Below are positions 62,024 to 64,000 of a stretch of DNA of 64,000 nt, piece after piece. Position 1 is the stretch's first letter. Each line of letters opens with the position of its first letter. The stretch spans positions 62,001 to 126,000 of the forward strand of contig NZ_BOVP01000004.1 in assembly GCF_018403745.1 (NCBI RefSeq), given 5' to 3'. A model generated the notes under the pieces. It did not search any database. It saw only the letters and a list, made by a program, of their open reading frames with translations, and was not told the origin of the DNA. Origin of the DNA: Lactococcus formosensis (GTDB lineage: Bacteria > Bacillota > Bacilli > Lactobacillales > Streptococcaceae). The position numbers and the translations under genes are program-made.

Positions 62024-62720
62024 ATTCCGCTTGTTCAATATCTTTTTTGAGTTGATCAAGATTAAATTTGGCTTGGAGGAAATTTTGAGATTTTGTCGGG
62101 AAATTTTGCTCTAAGGCATCCACTTGACCGACCTCTACTTGCCCGGAAAATCCAGAGAATCCTAAAATATGACCGCCAAAATCGCATGAATCAGCAAGAA
62201 AATGCAGATGATAACCAGCGACACTCACACCATGAAACATTTCTGGTGTCCAAAAGCCTACAATAGTTCCTTTGACGTGTTCTTCTTTATACTCAGGTTG
62301 ATTTTCTGCTACTTTAGCAAAAGGCTCTCCTTCTGCTGCACCTGGAGCCATACGCACGTGCATCATTTCAAAATTCCCAGTCATTTTGATTGTGTAGAAA
62401 GTATTTTCACTGTTAAACACATTTTCAATTTTTTCGAAGAGTTCTTCGCTGGCAATTTTTTCTTCTTGTTGGAAAGAAAGTGTCGGTTCGTGATGAGCTA
62501 CGGCAGCGTATGGAACAGTTTCATCGTCTTCTACTTGACGTACTTTTTTGTCCCCAGTCGCAATATAAGCTTTGCCCTCTAGGACGATAAGCTCACCATT
62601 AATACCAGACAAGGTCCCGATACCAAAGTCACCTTTCTCCAAGAGTTCTCCAATTGTTAGAGTTCCTTCGTAAAGTCCTGACATCAAAGCTGCAAGGGTG
62701 TTGTGTTGAAATAACTTCAT
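62022..62720 (-). CDS. aldB: Alpha-acetolactate decarboxylase
   Basis: A 232-residue zinc enzyme turning alpha-acetolactate into acetoin, a pyruvate overflow and pH-balancing route that also limits leucine/valine precursors. The zinc ligands lie in VAGYHLHFLADSCDFGGHIL (three His) together with an N-terminal Glu region. Length is normal. Upstream of the operator region nothing of an ilv operon is seen, so it is probably expressed alone (L. lactis has it after leu-ilv). Confidence 0.95.
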   Translation of the reverse strand: MKLFQHNTLAALMSGLYEGTLTIGELLEKGDFGIGTLSGINGELIVLEGKAYIATGDKKVRQVEDDETVPYAAVAHHEPTLSFQQEEKIASEELFEKIENVFNSENTFYTIKMTGNFEMMHVRMAPGAAEGEPFAKVAENQPEYKEEHVKGTIVGFWTPEMFHGVSVAGYHLHFLADSCDFGGHILGFSGFSGQVEVGQVDALEQNFPTKSQNFLQAKFNLDQLKKDIEQAE

Positions 62721-62815
62721 TTTTCTTTCCTTTCGAAATTTTGGATTATTTAATACTCTAATTTTATCATATTATCACTGCCACAATGAATATACGGATT
62801 ATTTTTTATATCTTC

Positions 62816-62850
62816 TTCTAAAAAAGACTAAGCAATCCGCTTAGTCTTTA
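62816..62850 (-). terminator. Terminator after opuABC
   Basis: AAAGACTAAG/CTTAGTCTTT stem; on the - strand followed by TTTTTTA. Confidence 0.88.
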
Positions 62851-62862
62851 ATGAATAACTTA

Positions 62863-64000
62863 TTAGTCTTCAAACCATTTATCAACTTGTTCTTTGTGAG
62901 ATTTGATCCATGTTGCTGCTGCTTGTTCTGGTGTTTTACCATTTTGAACATCAAGCATTACAGATTCCATATCTTTTTGAGACCAGTTAAACTTGTCTAA
63001 GACTTTATAAGCTTCAGGATTATCTTCTTTAAGTCCTTTACGTACAATAGTATTGATGTCTTCAGCTTTACCCATTGAGTTTTTAGGATCTTTTAAATAT
63101 TTCAAATCATACTTATTAAACATCCAGTGAGGTGACCAGCCAGTGATTACTATATCTTTATGTTGCTTGATAGCTTCACCAAGGGCAACAGTCATCGCAC
63201 CTGAAGACGATGGCACTAAGTTCCAATCTTTCAAGTTATCATAATCTTTCAGAGCTGTCTCTGTTGCGGCCATAACACCAGCACCAGGTTCAATACCGAT
63301 AATTGATTTATCTGCTTGATCTTTCAGGTCTTCGATAGAATTTGCTTTCATGTAGCTTGGTACGACAAGACCAACTTTAGCTCCTTTAAGGTTAGGGCCA
63401 AGCAATTCAACGGACTTGCTGAATTTTTTCCATTGTGTTTCATGGGTGTTTGGGAGCCAAGCAGAAACCATACCATCCGCTTGGCCATTTGCTACAGTTT
63501 GCCAAGCAACTGTATTATCTAAAGCTGTCTTCTTAACGTCAAATCCATGTTGCTCCATAGCTTGACTTAATACGTTAATAGATGCAACTTCTGAGTCCCA
63601 GTTCATATATACAAGCTCAACATTTTTATCTGCTGCTGTTTTCTTAAGTGTAACACCAGAAATACCACCAATGATAAGAACGATAAGGGCTACTAGCGCT
63701 CCTCTTTTCTTCCATTTTTTAAGTTGCGGATTTCCTTGCTTTTCAGTGGGGGCAACATTAAGCTTTTGAGTGAAACGGTCAATGATAATAGCTAAAATAA
63801 CTAAAGCAATACCGTTTACAAAACCTTTACCGATATCCGCAGATTGAACAGCCGCTAAGACACCACGTCCAAGACCAGGTGCACCGATCATTGAAGCAAT
63901 AACGACCATCGAAAGGGCCAACATAATAGTTTGGTTAACACCTGCTAAAATTGTTCCTTTCGCTAAAGGGAACTCTAACTTAAAGAGCTTTTGTCTTGGC
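62863..64000 (-). CDS. opuABC: Glycine betaine ABC transporter, permease/substrate-binding fusion, 5' truncated by window edge
   Basis: The frame stays open to the window edge (RQKLFKLEFPLAKGTILAGVNQTIMLALSMVV), so the beginning is missing. What is seen is the end of the permease domain (ABC loop MVVIASMIGAPGLGRGVL), a hydrophobic anchor around GALVALIVLIIGGISGV, and a complete OpuAC-type betaine-binding domain (ELVYMNWDSEVASINVL ... VITGWSPHWMFNKYDLKYLKDP) with the aromatic residues that cage the ligand. This fusion is the L. lactis OpuA/BusAB arrangement for osmotic stress. The ATPase gene should lie just beyond the window. Confidence 0.93.
   Translation of the reverse strand, partial: PRQKLFKLEFPLAKGTILAGVNQTIMLALSMVVIASMIGAPGLGRGVLAAVQSADIGKGFVNGIALVILAIIIDRFTQKLNVAPTEKQGNPQLKKWKKRGALVALIVLIIGGISGVTLKKTAADKNVELVYMNWDSEVASINVLSQAMEQHGFDVKKTALDNTVAWQTVANGQADGMVSAWLPNTHETQWKKFSKSVELLGPNLKGAKVGLVVPSYMKANSIEDLKDQADKSIIGIEPGAGVMAATETALKDYDNLKDWNLVPSSSGAMTVALGEAIKQHKDIVITGWSPHWMFNKYDLKYLKDPKNSMGKAEDINTIVRKGLKEDNPEAYKVLDKFNWSQKDMESVMLDVQNGKTPEQAAATWIKSHKEQVDKWFED

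Overview
The window reads as chromosomal DNA of a Lactococcus, probably a member of the L. garvieae group rather than L. lactis. This rests on several things: ClpB closely resembles the 867-residue lactococcal form, an LmrP-type drug transporter is collinear with L. lactis LmrP, there are two Spx paralogues, glycine-betaine uptake uses a permease/binding-protein fusion, and a XerS recombinase lies beside a dif-type site. The genus is a confident call; the species is a guess. The dif site at about 55.84 kb places the window across the replication terminus. Left of it most genes lie on the + strand; right of it, after xerS and one small gene, all lie on the - strand.

Layout. 1-12 kb: end of an NAD(P)-binding oxidoreductase, clpB under CtsR, ndk, an LmrP-like transporter, a SAM methyltransferase behind a leader peptide, a Na+/H+ antiporter, two conserved proteins, and mntR-mntH. 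12-22 kb: a GntR regulator divergent from a sugar operon (PTS EIIC, GH38 and GH125 alpha-mannosidases, secreted GH18 endoglycosidase, GH1 glycosidase, ROK kinase) that looks built to dismantle mannose-rich N-glycans. 22-31 kb: two rhodaneses under a CsoR/CstR-type operator, a hypothetical gene with a leaderless promoter, a DHA2 efflux pump behind a leader terminator, then spx, lactate oxidase, pyruvate oxidase, a small Fe-S protein, a small GNAT and a flavin disulfide reductase, which together form an aerobic/peroxide-related block. 31-41 kb: rbsRKDU for ribose, an RsgA-type GTPase behind a second leader peptide, a TPP riboswitch with thiMDE, a YxeA-family protein, and proBA. 41-49 kb: a DUF915-type hydrolase, dltXABCD for teichoic-acid D-alanylation, and a large wall-anchored VWA/pilin-domain protein. 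49-54 kb: a P-type ATPase, a GNAT and asnA. 54-56 kb: a decayed zone with a divergent Spx, a gene fragment, an apparently complete type I toxin-antitoxin locus that is easy to miss, repeats, and dif with a stray inverted half-site. 56-64 kb: xerS, a small gene, trmFO, topA, dprA, aldB and opuABC, the last cut by the window edge.

No tRNA, rRNA, CRISPR array, insertion sequence or intact prophage was seen. The points most worth a second look are the glycan operon that pairs a PTS permease with cytoplasmic mannosidases, the type I toxin locus and inverted half-dif beside the terminus, the CstR-like operator without a regulator gene nearby, two 17-codon leader peptides with hairpins, three promoters that imply leaderless mRNAs, an LmrP homologue with Asp142 changed to Gln, and a P-type ATPase lacking SERCA site-I ligands. 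All family assignments come from reading the protein sequences; no database search was run.
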